Origin: Hydractinia symbiolongicarpus
Lineage: Eukaryota > Cnidaria > Hydrozoa > Anthoathecata > Hydractiniidae
DNA: 64,000 nucleotides
Reading direction: 5' to 3'
NCBI RefSeq assembly: GCF_029227915.1
Contig: NC_079883.1
Location: 3,162,001 to 3,226,000, forward strand
The stretch's first letter is position 1, and every line of letters begins with the position of its first letter. This document shows, in pieces, positions 1 to 11,300 of this stretch. The translations under genes and the position numbers were made by a program. The notes beneath the pieces were generated by a model. That model saw only the letters and a program-made list of their open reading frames with translations. It ran no database searches and was not told where the DNA came from.

Positions 1-1312
1 GATGATTCAGTGTATCTATTTGTTCATCTGGATCATCGAATGTAAATATCAAACTAAATGGTAATTTTGAAAAATCGTCGATATAGGAATTCATATCCAG
101 ATTTTTTTCGTCATGAACGAATTTATATCGCGGTTCGAAACGTTCTTTTTTAATGCTAAGTAGAATATATGGCGTGTCATGATCACTTATTTCGTCAGTA
201 ATAAGCACGTCACTGTTTGTCACTTTACCAGGAATGTTAGTAATAATATGATCAATGAGAGTAGCTCCCTTTCTGGTTGGTTTATTGACATGTTGATACA
301 AATTGTACGAATTTAGTATGTCTTTATAACGTTTGGTGGATTCTTTTTCTTGGCCTTGAAGGTCAATGTTCATATCACCGGTTACAATAATGACACCGCT
401 CCATTTAATAGATATTTCGGCTATCAATGTTTCAAAATTATTGAGCCATTCGATCTTTTGCTCTTCCTTTGAGCTTGGTTGATATACTGTAATTAGAAGG
501 TAGGGTGTATTTTTGTTCCGACCACGAAATTCGACGCATAAAACTTCCATTGAAGAATGTTTTGTCAAATCATCTCTCGATTTAAAGTGTAGAGAATCTT
601 TGGCATAAATCCCAACTCCACCCCCTCGAGATTTTCTGTTTTTGAAAAGTGTCTTATATCCTGGTATGTTGACGTAATCTAACTGTTCCTTGTTGTCTTG
701 AAGCGAAGTCTCGCTTAGGGTTATGATGTCAAAGTCATAAATGTTTAACATTAAAGAGAATTCTGTGAATGTCGATAAGAGAGATTGGGTGTTTATATGA
801 GCGATAGACGTTTGATTGCGATGCTTGTTTAAAAGCTTTAGATGACTGTTCTCGGTAGTTATTGGGTTATCAGTAGTGTCTGTGTTAAATGCGATATTAC
901 GTACGCCAAAGTAGGGAAGCTCTGATAATATACATCCACTACATGTCCATTTAACAACAATTCTGGATGTCATACGATTCTGTTCAAAGATGGGAAGGTT
1001 AGAACATGATGCATGTGTAAAACATAAACACTTAATACATTGTAAACGTTTTCTATTTGTTCCAACTCCTTTATTACACTCAGTGCACTTGGATGAACCA
1101 GGTCCTGGATTCTCTTGAATATCTCCTGACAAAATTATGTTAAATGTTGATACAGAGTTCGCATAATAAACGATAGGTGATTTACCTCTCTTTATCTTTG
1201 TACGAATAACATTTGCTTTATAAACGTTTGTATTATCTTGAGATGCAACATCATTAAATGACAAAGTGTGAAAGATGCCAATTAAAGCAATTAAAACGAC
1301 GATATTTCTCAT
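1..1312 (-). mobile_element. Non-LTR retrotransposon ORF (2A-like motif, PHD finger, EEP endonuclease), 5' part
   Basis: An uninterrupted reading frame runs from an ATG at 1312-1310 for 437 codons off the left edge; a TAA lies in frame a few codons upstream of that ATG. In order it shows a hydrophobic, signal-like N-terminus (about residues 1-20), the 2A-like motif GDIQENPGP at 1100-1126, a PHD-type zinc finger (CxxC, CxxC, HxxC, then WTCxxC), and an endonuclease/exonuclease/phosphatase domain. Endonuclease hallmarks are GDMNIDL (359-379) and SDHDTP (170-187), preceded by a glycine-rich RGGGVGIY segment. The reverse transcriptase would lie outside the window. This order is typical of CR1/L2-type elements; the clade is my inference. 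The open frame suggests a young or still active copy. Confidence 0.88.
1100..1126 (-). other. 2A-like ribosome-skipping motif inside the LINE ORF
   Basis: The peptide GDIQENPGP lies about 60 codons from the ORF start, after a short hydrophobic stretch. The family consensus is D(V/I)ExNPGP; here the usual Glu is Gln. In known 2A peptides the ribosome skips the bond between the last Gly and Pro. If active, this would release a short signal-like leader from the zinc-finger/endonuclease protein. Activity is inferred, not shown. Confidence 0.7.
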
Positions 1313-2196
1313 GTTTATAAAGTTATAAATGCCTGGTTTCTCCGTTCGATGTTATGAGAGAAAAAATGTGTTTTGAGTGTAAAAAAGATTTCTCCAACAT
1401 GTAAGCAAAAAGTACATAACTTGAAAAAAAATTCAATATTCACCACAAAAAAACAAGTCAAAACCATTAAGCATGACTAGTATAACCAGTAGCGTTATTT
1501 CGATCGATTTCGTCATAAATATTCAAGTTGAAGTAAATCGAATAAACAAAACAAATTTATAACAACTTTATAAAACCAGAACACGTCTGCTCTCTCCCAA
1601 AACGTTTCCACTGGTTGGTATGTCAGAAGAAGGTCTAGTTACGTAATTACAAGGTCCGTGGTTCGGTCCACAGCACGCCATGTTTAGCAAAGTGCCTTTA
1701 CCACAACTACGGGTTAACGCATGCCATGTGAGAGAAATTCGGTAGGTACTTAATGTATACATTCTGAACACAGGACCCATATTGATAACAGCTACAGGTT
1801 AACCCATGCCTTGTGAGGGAAAATAAGTTGTCAATGGCGGTGTATACCTAATGTATACATACAGTGCTTCCAACACTGAAGTGGCTATATCCTGCATAAA
1901 TATCTTATATAATAATTTTATATAATTTTTTTTTGTATATGCGCTGCTGATGTTAGTAAAATCTGCACAACAACCTAATATTTTACCTGAGTAGATTCTT
2001 CCACGGGCCTATCGACTAGTTCGTAATAATAATACCATTTTCACAGTTGCCCTCATTTTCATTTGCCAAAATTCCCCTTGGCTAGAAAAGGTTTATTTGA
2101 ATGTACGCAATTGGAATTCAGAATAAATTTTGTCGAATACCGCGTTTCGGAAACAGCGAACAAAGAAAAATGATATACAATGTGTCTGGTTCATAG
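1313..2196. other. Intergenic region with SINE-like fragments
   Basis: No exon is supported here. 1313-1600 is AT-rich sequence just upstream of the LINE ORF and may be its 5' UTR. 1600-1860 holds SINE-like fragments, listed separately. 1870-2196 is AT-rich and ends in the polypyrimidine-poor acceptor TTCATAG at 2191-2196, which precedes the first supported exon of the plus-strand gene. An upstream exon of that gene may be hidden here. Confidence 0.5.
1600..1860 (+). repeat. tRNA-derived SINE fragment, partly duplicated
   Basis: GGTTCGGTCC near 1654 resembles a Pol III B box. It is followed by GGGTTAACGCATGCCATGTG near 1708, which matches the body of the minus-strand SINE at 38790-39063 (GGGTTAACCC.AGCCATGTGAGGGAAATT). 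A second, diverged copy of the same body segment follows near 1795, and each copy is followed by TAATGTATACAT. I read this as a decayed, internally duplicated copy of the same SINE family. Confidence 0.45.
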
Positions 2197-5100
2197 GAGC
2201 TGCGTTTAAAACAAGAAGAAGAGAAAAACAATAATACACTGGATATGCTTTTAATAGATCCACTGGAACCAGGCGGCATGGAGGTTGCCATGACAATGGG
2301 AAATGGCGACAAGCACGCTAAAAAGGAGTATGTCTTGCTTATTTTTTGCATTTAAACTATAGTCTTGATTGTGATAAGCACTCGCTAAGTTTTCCAAATT
2401 TTGAAAAATAAGATATTAAAAAAAACAATTTGCAGCCAAGAAACTAATTCGCTAAGCTAGCTTGAAAATTTTTCTTTTTTCTAGACTTTCTGAACGAATT
2501 AAAGAACGTATCCTCATCAAAAATAAAATAATTTTTCAGCCAAAAAGGTGAGAAAATAGTTGTTTGGAAGTCCATCCTGATCAGCAGATTATAATCTTTT
2601 GTTGCACTTTTTTATCTTTCAGACCTACACAATGTCGTAAAAAGTCAAATTTTGTGAAGAAGCTGGACTGTTTAATTTCACTCTTAACCAGCATAAACAA
2701 TTTGAAGATGCGTGACTTAAAAACAAAGGTGATGGAGTTGCACTACTCCTCCCCCACTTCGCTAACCTGTCTCTTCTTTGTGTAATTTGCGGAATCAAAA
2801 CTACGCCCCTTATCGTTCAAATTAGTATCTCCTATGTTTTTTCATCATTGACATAATTAAACTTTTAGGTACCGTTATCCAAAGAATCACTAAAAATACT
2901 TCGCAAGCGACCGCTATGCGATCCGTTACAACCTAATCGACTTAGCAGGAAATCTATTATGGTAACCAATAATGTAGTCCCACCTGCTCAGCATTTGGAA
3001 ACTAACAAAACGAACAGGCTTTTACCTCCTATACTTTTTGAAAACACAAGTCGACTGGAATTAGCAAGCCCAGCGGCGACGACAATCCCTCGGAAAAGGT
3101 TTGTAACATCCGCTACAATTTTTTTTAAATGAAAAGGATGAATACGACAAAATAGGAATTTCTCTTTGATTTAAGATCTTACATTCTTCTTCTGTGGTCT
3201 AAGTGTTGTTCGTTAAAGGATTGTTCTTTTCGCTGTTTCTGAGAATTCCCTCACTAAAAGGCTAAAAATGGTCCTGACGTTGGCTGTTGTTCTTAGCACG
3301 ACCGTGGTCTGTATTTTTGGTTGGTTTTAACTTGTTCTCCAAAATAAACTTATAAATGTGCATGGCTTATGTCCAATTTTAGCTCCCATCTTTAAAATAT
3401 ATTATATTTTGACTTTGATAATATTCTCACTATATAAAAGTATTATATTTGATTTTTTCAACTTATTCCCGGGTCTTCCTAGTAACGAGGTTGAATTGAA
3501 TATATAAACAGGGAAGATAGAAAACTTAGTAAAGTATTCAACCCCGTCACCAGGGGTCGTTAGCGGCCATCGGGCAACAAACCACGGGGACAAGGGTGTG
3601 ATATATTCCGTATCTAATTCATTCGTCAGAAATTTTCACCAACGACACAAGAATTCTCCCGTGGTCCCATCCATCAATGTTACGAAGATGGAGACCTGGG
3701 ACGATTTAATGTCAACGGAAGCCAACTCATCACGCACAAACAGCGCGACATTGGAACTGTTAAACAATAATTTGAGAGGAGCATCACGTACGGGCGTCAT
3801 TCGAAAATACAGCATGTACAAACGGTACACATTTTTTTAATATTTGTATCTCCTCTTTTTTCTCATATTTGTAGTGTACAGTCAAACCTGTATATAGCGT
3901 ACATGCCATAAAGCAGACATTTGTAAAACTTGTCATCCAGGGGATTTTGTATCTTTTTTGACATCGGACGGCGATACAAACATGTTGGTTTAGCCGTTCT
4001 GGTTATAGAAAAGCAACAACAGGCGCAGGGAACGAAATGGATATCTATTAATTTTTTTATGCATCGTTTACTGTCAATTCCTTATAAAGTAACCTTTACA
4101 TAGAAAACACCTGCACATAGCGGACATTTTTTTTGGAAACACAGGTGAATGCTACATACAGGCTGCATCAGCATTATTTTTGTTTAACTGTTAACCAAAC
4201 CAAAAATTTTGCTCAAAGTAATACAACTGTCATTAAATAGTATCATTCTGACAATCGCCAATCGAGTTAAAAGAAAAACAAGTCTTTTAAACAAAAAAGT
4301 TACATTCACAAATGTGTACTTCACAAATTAATGGCCCTCAACTGTTCTGTATGACACTGGTGTTTCTCTTGGATATGAGAGGAGTAACTGTAAAAAAGGC
4401 TAACGCGTATTGCGTTCGTTTAGACGAGTTGCATCATGGAAAACTGCGTCTGAAATTCCGCCATGGCAAAAAATATTACAAGAGCATCGTGACATTTGCG
4501 ATAAAGGTAAAAGAATCGCTTAGAAATTAATTACTTCACAAAACTTTCGTCTAGCATTCAGCCTAACCTATCTGACTTATTTGATCGTTTTTGACTCGTT
4601 TTTTTTGACTCATTTAAACTTACAAGTTCACTTTTTAGTAAGATCTGATAAGAAACATCGAGCCAAGGTTTTGCCAGTCAAGAGTTAAAACAGTATTTTT
4701 CTCGGAATATTTTATTTCAATACTTTGCTTCGTCATACTCCTCGATATTTCTACAATCATTTACCATTCTTGAAATGAAATTTTAATAAATTATCATAAT
4801 CTTTTTTTAGATGGACAAAATACACGAGGCAAACATAGGTAAGTACAACCTTGTTCCCAAGACCTTTTCATAAGAGTTGCAGCAAGTTCGACTTGTAAAA
4901 AAAAATTGTTGCATTTTTTAGAAATGATACGAAATCGCGAAAATTCGGTGCTACATTGGAGAAATTAAAAACTGGATTTGAACATACAAAAGAATTTCAT
5001 GCGAATAAAATGAAAGAAGAACTGGAAAACAGGATCGAGTAAACTTGTTTTTGTCGCCATTTTGGAAAACAACAATGTTTAACCTAACTCTTATCGGTTG

Positions 5101-7561
5101 CGAAAATAAAAGCCCTTCGGGGAGGCTTAATAAACACTTAGAAAATTATAAAGAAATTTTAAACAAAAAATAAATTTCGGGGCAAAATTAGAAGCTATCT
5201 TCAGTGCAAACAATTATTTCGAAATATTTGGTTTAATATTCAATTGCTTTTACGGTGATTGAAACATTATTTTCATATTTATCTGCCGTATTTTGGCTCG
5301 TTGCTAGGGTAAAAAGTTTTCTCAAATAAAGTCTTTAAAATGTATTTTAATTATTTCACAAGCAAGTTATGAAAAAGAGATAACAAGTTTTGGTATGGTT
5401 TACACATTAAGCCTTTCGTATGACACGCAGGGCGTATCATCTTTCTTAGCATTTTGAAAAGACTATGTCTTAAAATACTGTGATCTATGGACACTCTAAG
5501 TATTGACAGGTTGCCTCCTGCGAAAAAACAATCTGGACTCGTATGAAAAATCTTTATTTAGAAAGTTATTTTTTATATTTTTACAAAAACTTTCTTTGTC
5601 TTCAAAGTTGCGCTAATGATGAGAAATAAATGACATCCTGAACCAGCACTAAAAACTTGTAATTGTTGTTATTGAGATAAGTATAGTAATTAAATTTTGA
5701 GATTTATGTAAAATGTTTAAAACATAAACTGAACTAGCCAAAACACATTTTTACCCTATATGCTTTGTCGAAACTGTTGAATACAATACTACACTAAGAG
5801 CTAGTTCATGATGTCATGCATAATTAGTGGAACTTCTAGGTCGAATTAATAGACAACCTTTTAGTTCTTTCATATAAAAATTAACTTGTTTTTGTTGCGG
5901 GAAGTAAGTTTTAGAAGTAGAATTGGTATTTGCTATGTTCGCTACAATCTCGTCTCTAGAAAGGAAAAAAGAAGCGCTGGGAACGAGATCGATGTTCGCT
6001 ATTCCTTTATTTACATGTAAAACATACAATATAGCTTTTCTCCTAATTTGAGTAACGTTTTAGGGCGTATAGAATACAGTTTGAATCGTTAAAGCTTGGT
6101 CATCTAAAAGAACAAGATTTGAAAAAGATGAGAAATGATGTCAATGAATGGCGGCACAAGATTAACATGAGTGGGGCGCGGCCACCATTGTGGTAAGTAA
6201 GAAGTTGGAAGTTACCTATATTATTTATTATGATATAGCTGTGTTTAATACTTGAGATACAAACGTATAAACCTTTGAATACCAACGATGTGTCAAAATA
6301 CCGTTCCGTACAGGGTTCATTCTTTAAATCTCAATATTTCTCATAAAAGGCGTTTTTGGCTAGCACAATTTCGCACGTAGTGTAGTAGATTTGCTTGCGG
6401 CTCGCAATTCTGGCGACAGTGGATCGAATCCTTTCACTACAAGTCAGTGCGTTACCGATACACCTGCACCGTGCTTTAATTATATTACACCGATATGCCC
6501 ATCCGACATAATCGGAGGTTAACTCGGGGCGAACCATTCTAGCAAAGAATGCGTATGGATGCAGCCTTTCTAATTCAACTTTTTTAGCGTCATGCCGGCA
6601 AACTTTTATTGCATGTCAGCAATTTATATTACGTGTTGCAATCGCATGCTTCTATAAACAAACCACAGTTTGATTAAGAGAGAAAATAAGAGCAAAACTT
6701 ATGAAAGTTTAAGTTGCGCTAATTTGAAGATTCTCTCTTAAGAGAGAAAATAAGAGCAAAACTTATGAAAGTTTAAGTTGCGCTAATTTGAAGAAAAAAT
6801 GCGAAACAAAAAGTTGCCGACGCAAAGCAGAAATTTTTGTAAACACGCAGGAAAGTGCCGTAGAGAATTAGACTGCGTAAGAATGTGACATGATGAATCT
6901 CCATTCTTAGACATGACCATGCAAAAAATATATCCCAGTGCTGTCAAGTGTCATAAAATACGCAATTTTTGTGCTGGTAGGTTCGAGCTGCTGCAACAAG
7001 AACGAGAAAACTGTCAACTTCAAGATGATGACCAAACAACTGAAAAGTTAAAACATTTGACAAAATACAATGACTTGAAATATTCTCCATGCATTCACGT
7101 AATATACAGTTCGTTGACCATTCTCGTAACTTTTGTTCCTTCCTTACTGCTAAGAAAACTAATGACTCTCTCCCCTCATCTTTTGGCGAGGCTTTCAGCA
7201 AAATTATTGTGAATTCCAACAGAGGTACGATAACTATAACTTTATTGCCTCTTCACTTCTCTCAGTAGACCTTTTACCTTCTCAATTTTTTTTGGTTAAT
7301 CAAGTCGTATTGATTTATTTAGGCGAAATTATGTCTGTTGGTGTATTCTCTCCCTTTGTACGAGTTATGCGCCCTTCACATGCTAGATGCTGTCAAGGTC
7401 AAGATTAATTTTCGTTTATTGCACCATATACCTCTTGACACGTGTTCCAATAGTCTGACCTCTTTAATTTTTTTTAGTTTTTCGTCTGTCACATATTGGA
7501 ACTACCAGAAGGATGCCACAACGAATGGCTTGAGGAAAGAAAACTTTTAAGAAGAATCTAA
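2197..7561 (+). CDS. Unrecognised 13-exon protein, basic N-half and coiled-coil C-half
   Basis: Exons: 2197-2327, 2485-2547, 2623-2728, 2869-3098, 3630-3824, 4424-4506, 4811-4838, 4922-5038, 6064-6192, 6981-7098, 7155-7224, 7323-7397, 7509-7561. Every junction has GT/AG and the frame is carried through to TAA at 7559-7561. From the ATG at 2245 the product is 449 residues. That ATG is tentative: the frame is open back to 2197, just after an AG acceptor, so an upstream exon is possible. The N-half is basic and rich in K, R, N and S. A middle segment reads SEIPPWQKILQEH, and residues encoded by exons 8-10 are charged and helix-prone (KMKEELENRI, HLKEQDLKKM), as in a coiled coil. The end is WLEERKLLRRI. 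I see no signal peptide, membrane span or catalytic motif, and recognise no family. The last two junctions are the weakest; an 11-nt exon with phase-0 joining is an alternative. It is tail to tail with TRP-A. Confidence 0.6.
6375..6545 (+). repeat. tRNA-derived SINE-like sequence
   Basis: TAGTGTAGTAG (from 6378) resembles a tRNA A box, and GGATCGAATCC (6421-6431) a B box at tRNA-like spacing. A unique-looking body follows to about 6540. It lies in the intron between exons 9 and 10 of the plus-strand unknown gene. Open reading on the opposite strand here is incidental. Confidence 0.5.
6675..6795. repeat. 64-bp tandem duplication
   Basis: The block from TAAGAGAGAAAATAAGAGC at 6675-6738 is repeated almost perfectly from 6739 to about 6795. 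The near identity implies a recent intronic duplication. Confidence 0.85.
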
Positions 7562-8309
7562 GTAAACACAACCATATTGTTTTTTTTTTGTTTTCACAGG
7601 GCTGGCTTCAGTTCTAAACTAAATTGTGAATTAAAGGTGAATTTTGAGAAAAGCGATTTTAATCGATCCTAAAACCTGTACTACCTTGAGGGAAAAGAAA
7701 AGTTGCGCATTTTGGATAATAATGTTCTTGTAGCAAATAATTGTTCCAAAAAAAATTTTCGAGACGCGCAAAGAAAAATTTCTATGGTAGGGAGGCTATT
7801 ATCAACATAAAAGATACGTATGTTTCTCCTAAAGACCATTTATCTTTCCATTAGCAATGTTTAAAAAAATAAAAATTATGATATAATCGAAAAATATATA
7901 CAATACAACAAAGACTAACAAAATGTCCTTGTACCTAGAACTTTTTCCCCTGGTACCGCACGACAGCTGAAAAACGTATAATTATATATAGATATCTTAT
8001 TCGTACAATTTTTGCGTGTAATTAAATTAAGAAAAATATGATTTTTTGTCCATATTCCTAGTGCACAAAATAACCACACTAATTTTCCCGCGTTTTTTAA
8101 TTATTGCGCATGCGCACATGAGTACGACAGCAATTGGCTATATACATACATTTAGTAACGTCATAAGAAAGTCAACAGGAAAACTCTTCTCGATACAGTA
8201 GGTAATACCATGATGGCGAGCACAAAAAAAGCTTTATAATACACGTCAAATTGTTATGCAGTTCTGTTTTCTTTTGTCTCGTTGCTCCAATATAGTATCG
8301 CCGCATATC
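7562..8309. other. Tail-to-tail intergenic region
   Basis: This separates the stop codons of the unknown plus-strand gene (7561) and TRP-A (8310). AATAAA at 7868-7873 on the plus strand could serve the first gene. An ATTAAA reading on the minus strand near 8094-8099 could serve TRP-A. TGCGCATGCGCA near 8105 is a perfect palindrome resembling an NRF1 site, but its position argues against a promoter. I see no other gene. Confidence 0.45.
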
Positions 8310-11300
8310 TTAATCATCTTTTTCTTTTGTTTTCAAAACTTTGCTCATCATCGTTCTGAAAATAATCGAGACAAAAATACAATTTTTGTTGGTCAAAACA
8401 TTTCGAACACCGGTAAGCCTTAGACTTACTTTATGGCGCTTTTCGAATCGTCAGTTTTGTCGCCGCGTAGTTTCACCCAATCTTGAAGCAGTTCTAAACA
8501 TTACCACGTGACTAAATATTATGCATCATGTGACTAAACCTTATGCATCACACGACTTTGATATGTCATAAATTAGTGACGTCACAAACGGTAGATATCA
8601 TTCTTTCATCCCTCGTGAAAAGAATGAGAAAAACGTCCTTACCTGACACTAGAGTGTCGTCACTAACATAATCACCTTCGACATAATATGCCATGCGTAC
8701 ATTCTAAAGATAAGAAACTCCTATCTATAGTTGTTAATCTTTTTCACAGATACCTACGCGGCTTTTGTTAGCTATGCACAGAAGACCAGTCAATCTCTTT
8801 ACACTAACAGTGAACAAGCACCTGGTAACTTCAAAAATCCATCGTAACCTCACCCTGTTTCGAAATCTGCTTTTCTCTAGACGTGTAATAAATTTCGCTT
8901 TATCAATACTGTACTGGATCTCTGCTTCTTCTATGGCAGTTTCGTAACGGTAGCTTAACTGACCAATTAAAATGTTGACCAGAATGACAATGATGACAAA
9001 CATATTGATCATAATGAGGATGATTACACCCACACTAAAACGAAACAAGTATTTTGCAAGCATTAGATATTTTAGGTATACTTACGCGCTATTCCCTTTC
9101 CTAAACTGTCATACCATCCATGTTTTGCGTAACATTCAGTTTCGAATTGCTTAGAATTAGTTCACTTCACACGCGACTATTGAAACTACTCGGTAGCTCG
9201 TTAGCCCGTCTTTTATATAACGCATTTTGTGTTTCCGTAACACGACTTTTCTTATCGCGCACAAACAGACAGGCGGAATACGGTTATTATTAAAGAGATG
9301 GTGTCTTGATTTATTATTAAAGTATGGAAACGAGGGCACATAAAGACGTCACACTTGTGGTGAGGTATTTCCAATTTAGAGGCTTTTGCTGACGTCAGCG
9401 TACCTGTAAGCATCGTAGCTTTCATCAAATGGATTTCCTTCTGCTAATGCACGCACTTCTTTCAACAAAACTTTCCAAAAACTCCTAAACGAAATAATAG
9501 GGAATAATTGACAGAGATGTATATAGTAAGCTTGAGTGGCATACCTTAATGAAAAATCCGTCGGTTATAAGTGACGATTTGTCAATTTTAGCCAAAGTAC
9601 TTTTTTTTACCGATGAAATTAAAGAAACGAACATTTTTGGCCGTTGAAATTTTTATTCGACAAATTTTATTCACTAAGAAGGTTTTAATTAAATCTAAAA
9701 ATACGTTAAAAGGAAGAGCCAATTTTAGATTACAGGTGATGATTATAATTATATACTAATAATTTGTTTTTGAGAAAGCCAAGAAGTTCCCGGCCTGCAA
9801 TTGCTAAAAATCGATGATAAATAAGAAAATACAATGAAAGTTAATATTACCAAAAAAAATGTTTTCTCAAAATATACCCGGTCAGAAAATTTCGTTAGTT
9901 AAAAATGACGAACTTTTTGATAAAATTAATGACCAACGGATTTTTCACCGATAAGATACTACGTAGAGGAGTTATTAAAATAAAAAGAAAACGTCTACAA
10001 CTTATTCATCCATACATTTCCACTGACACTAACTAGACTGGTTTCCGATATCCAGCAATCACTTTTTAAAATAATAACACTCACAGCGAGTTCGTTCCAG
10101 GTTTGCCAACAGCCACAGCTTTCAAAGACATGAAAACAAATCCAGTGAACGCGAACAACACGATAACATAGAGCACGGCGAACTTCGTGATATCATAGTA
10201 GATAATTTGTGCAAATGTTTTCGAATACACACCAAGTTGTCTAAAAAACACAAAAAAATATCAAACTGAAACATCCACAGGAATCAGTGCATTTCAATTA
10301 CATTATTGCTGGACGTACGTTGAACACATATAGCCCATATATATTTCGCGGACGATGGATTAGCGATTTTCTGAAATTAATTTTGCGATTATTTTGCGAT
10401 AGGTTAAGTAGCAGCATAAAACTTCACGTTAACACGTCATAGATTTACCGATAAAAGCAGGTATAAAAATGTAGGAGCTTTATGTGGTCTAAAAACAATG
10501 TCTAAGTGCAAGAGTTTAACGCCAAAATTCTTTTACACAAAAAATAATTAAGTTCGCTTCGTCTGTTTCTATATAAAATAAGTTTTTAAAGTAACTTAAC
10601 AACCACAGAAAGACAAACTTTGAAGATCTTTTTTCAGTGAAATCTAGTTATTGTATCAGGGATGGGCAAGGCTATAAGAAAGCGCTCGTATTAAGGAACC
10701 AATTTTACTGGGAAGAAAAACAATCGTGCTGTCAAAGCAACAACTTACTTGAATGCTGGGAAATATTTGAACACTCTCAAACAGTTGAACAAAAACGCAA
10801 CGCCGGCTACAGCAAATTCAGCTTTGCTATGATCAGTGTAGCGTAACGGAACGATCAATGCTATTAATATCAAGCCAATCAAATCCAAGTAATTGAAAGG
10901 ATCTTTCCAATAGCTCACGCGTTCTCTGCAAAAATAAAAAATGAAAAGTCGTAGCTCTTGGCTTAGAGTAATTTTGTGTTCGAGAACACTGCTCTTTTTT
11001 TCAAGAAAATATTTCACAAAACAGGTCACTAGAAACAGGAAACTATATATTTTCAAACTTAAATGGGGTGAATTTTTTTCTTTTGTTCCAAAGTGTAAAT
11101 TGATACAACAAAAAGGTATGGAAATAATAAACAAAAATATCAATAGCCAATCAAACTTCAGGAATATTCTGTTTCGCTTTGTTCTGAAAGTGAAAAACCT
11201 CATCACGAACACCGTGTATGTAATGTAATAGTAATTTAGCTTAAAAAGGACCTGTCCTTGTAATCCCTCATAGAAACGTAATCCTTTAAAATAAGTGAGG

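Noticed and set aside
4312-4530. 72-codon plus-strand frame
   Set aside because: A different phase with acceptor at 4422-4423 and donor at 4507 joins both neighbouring exons in frame, so the longer frame is a shadow.
6913-7212. 99-codon plus-strand frame as one unspliced gene
   Set aside because: It spans two real exons (6981-7098 and 7155-7224) plus intron. The spliced reading fits the neighbouring exons better.
8105-8116. NRF1-like palindrome TGCGCATGCGCA as a promoter
   Set aside because: It lies between two 3' ends, where no promoter is expected; a chance match is likely.
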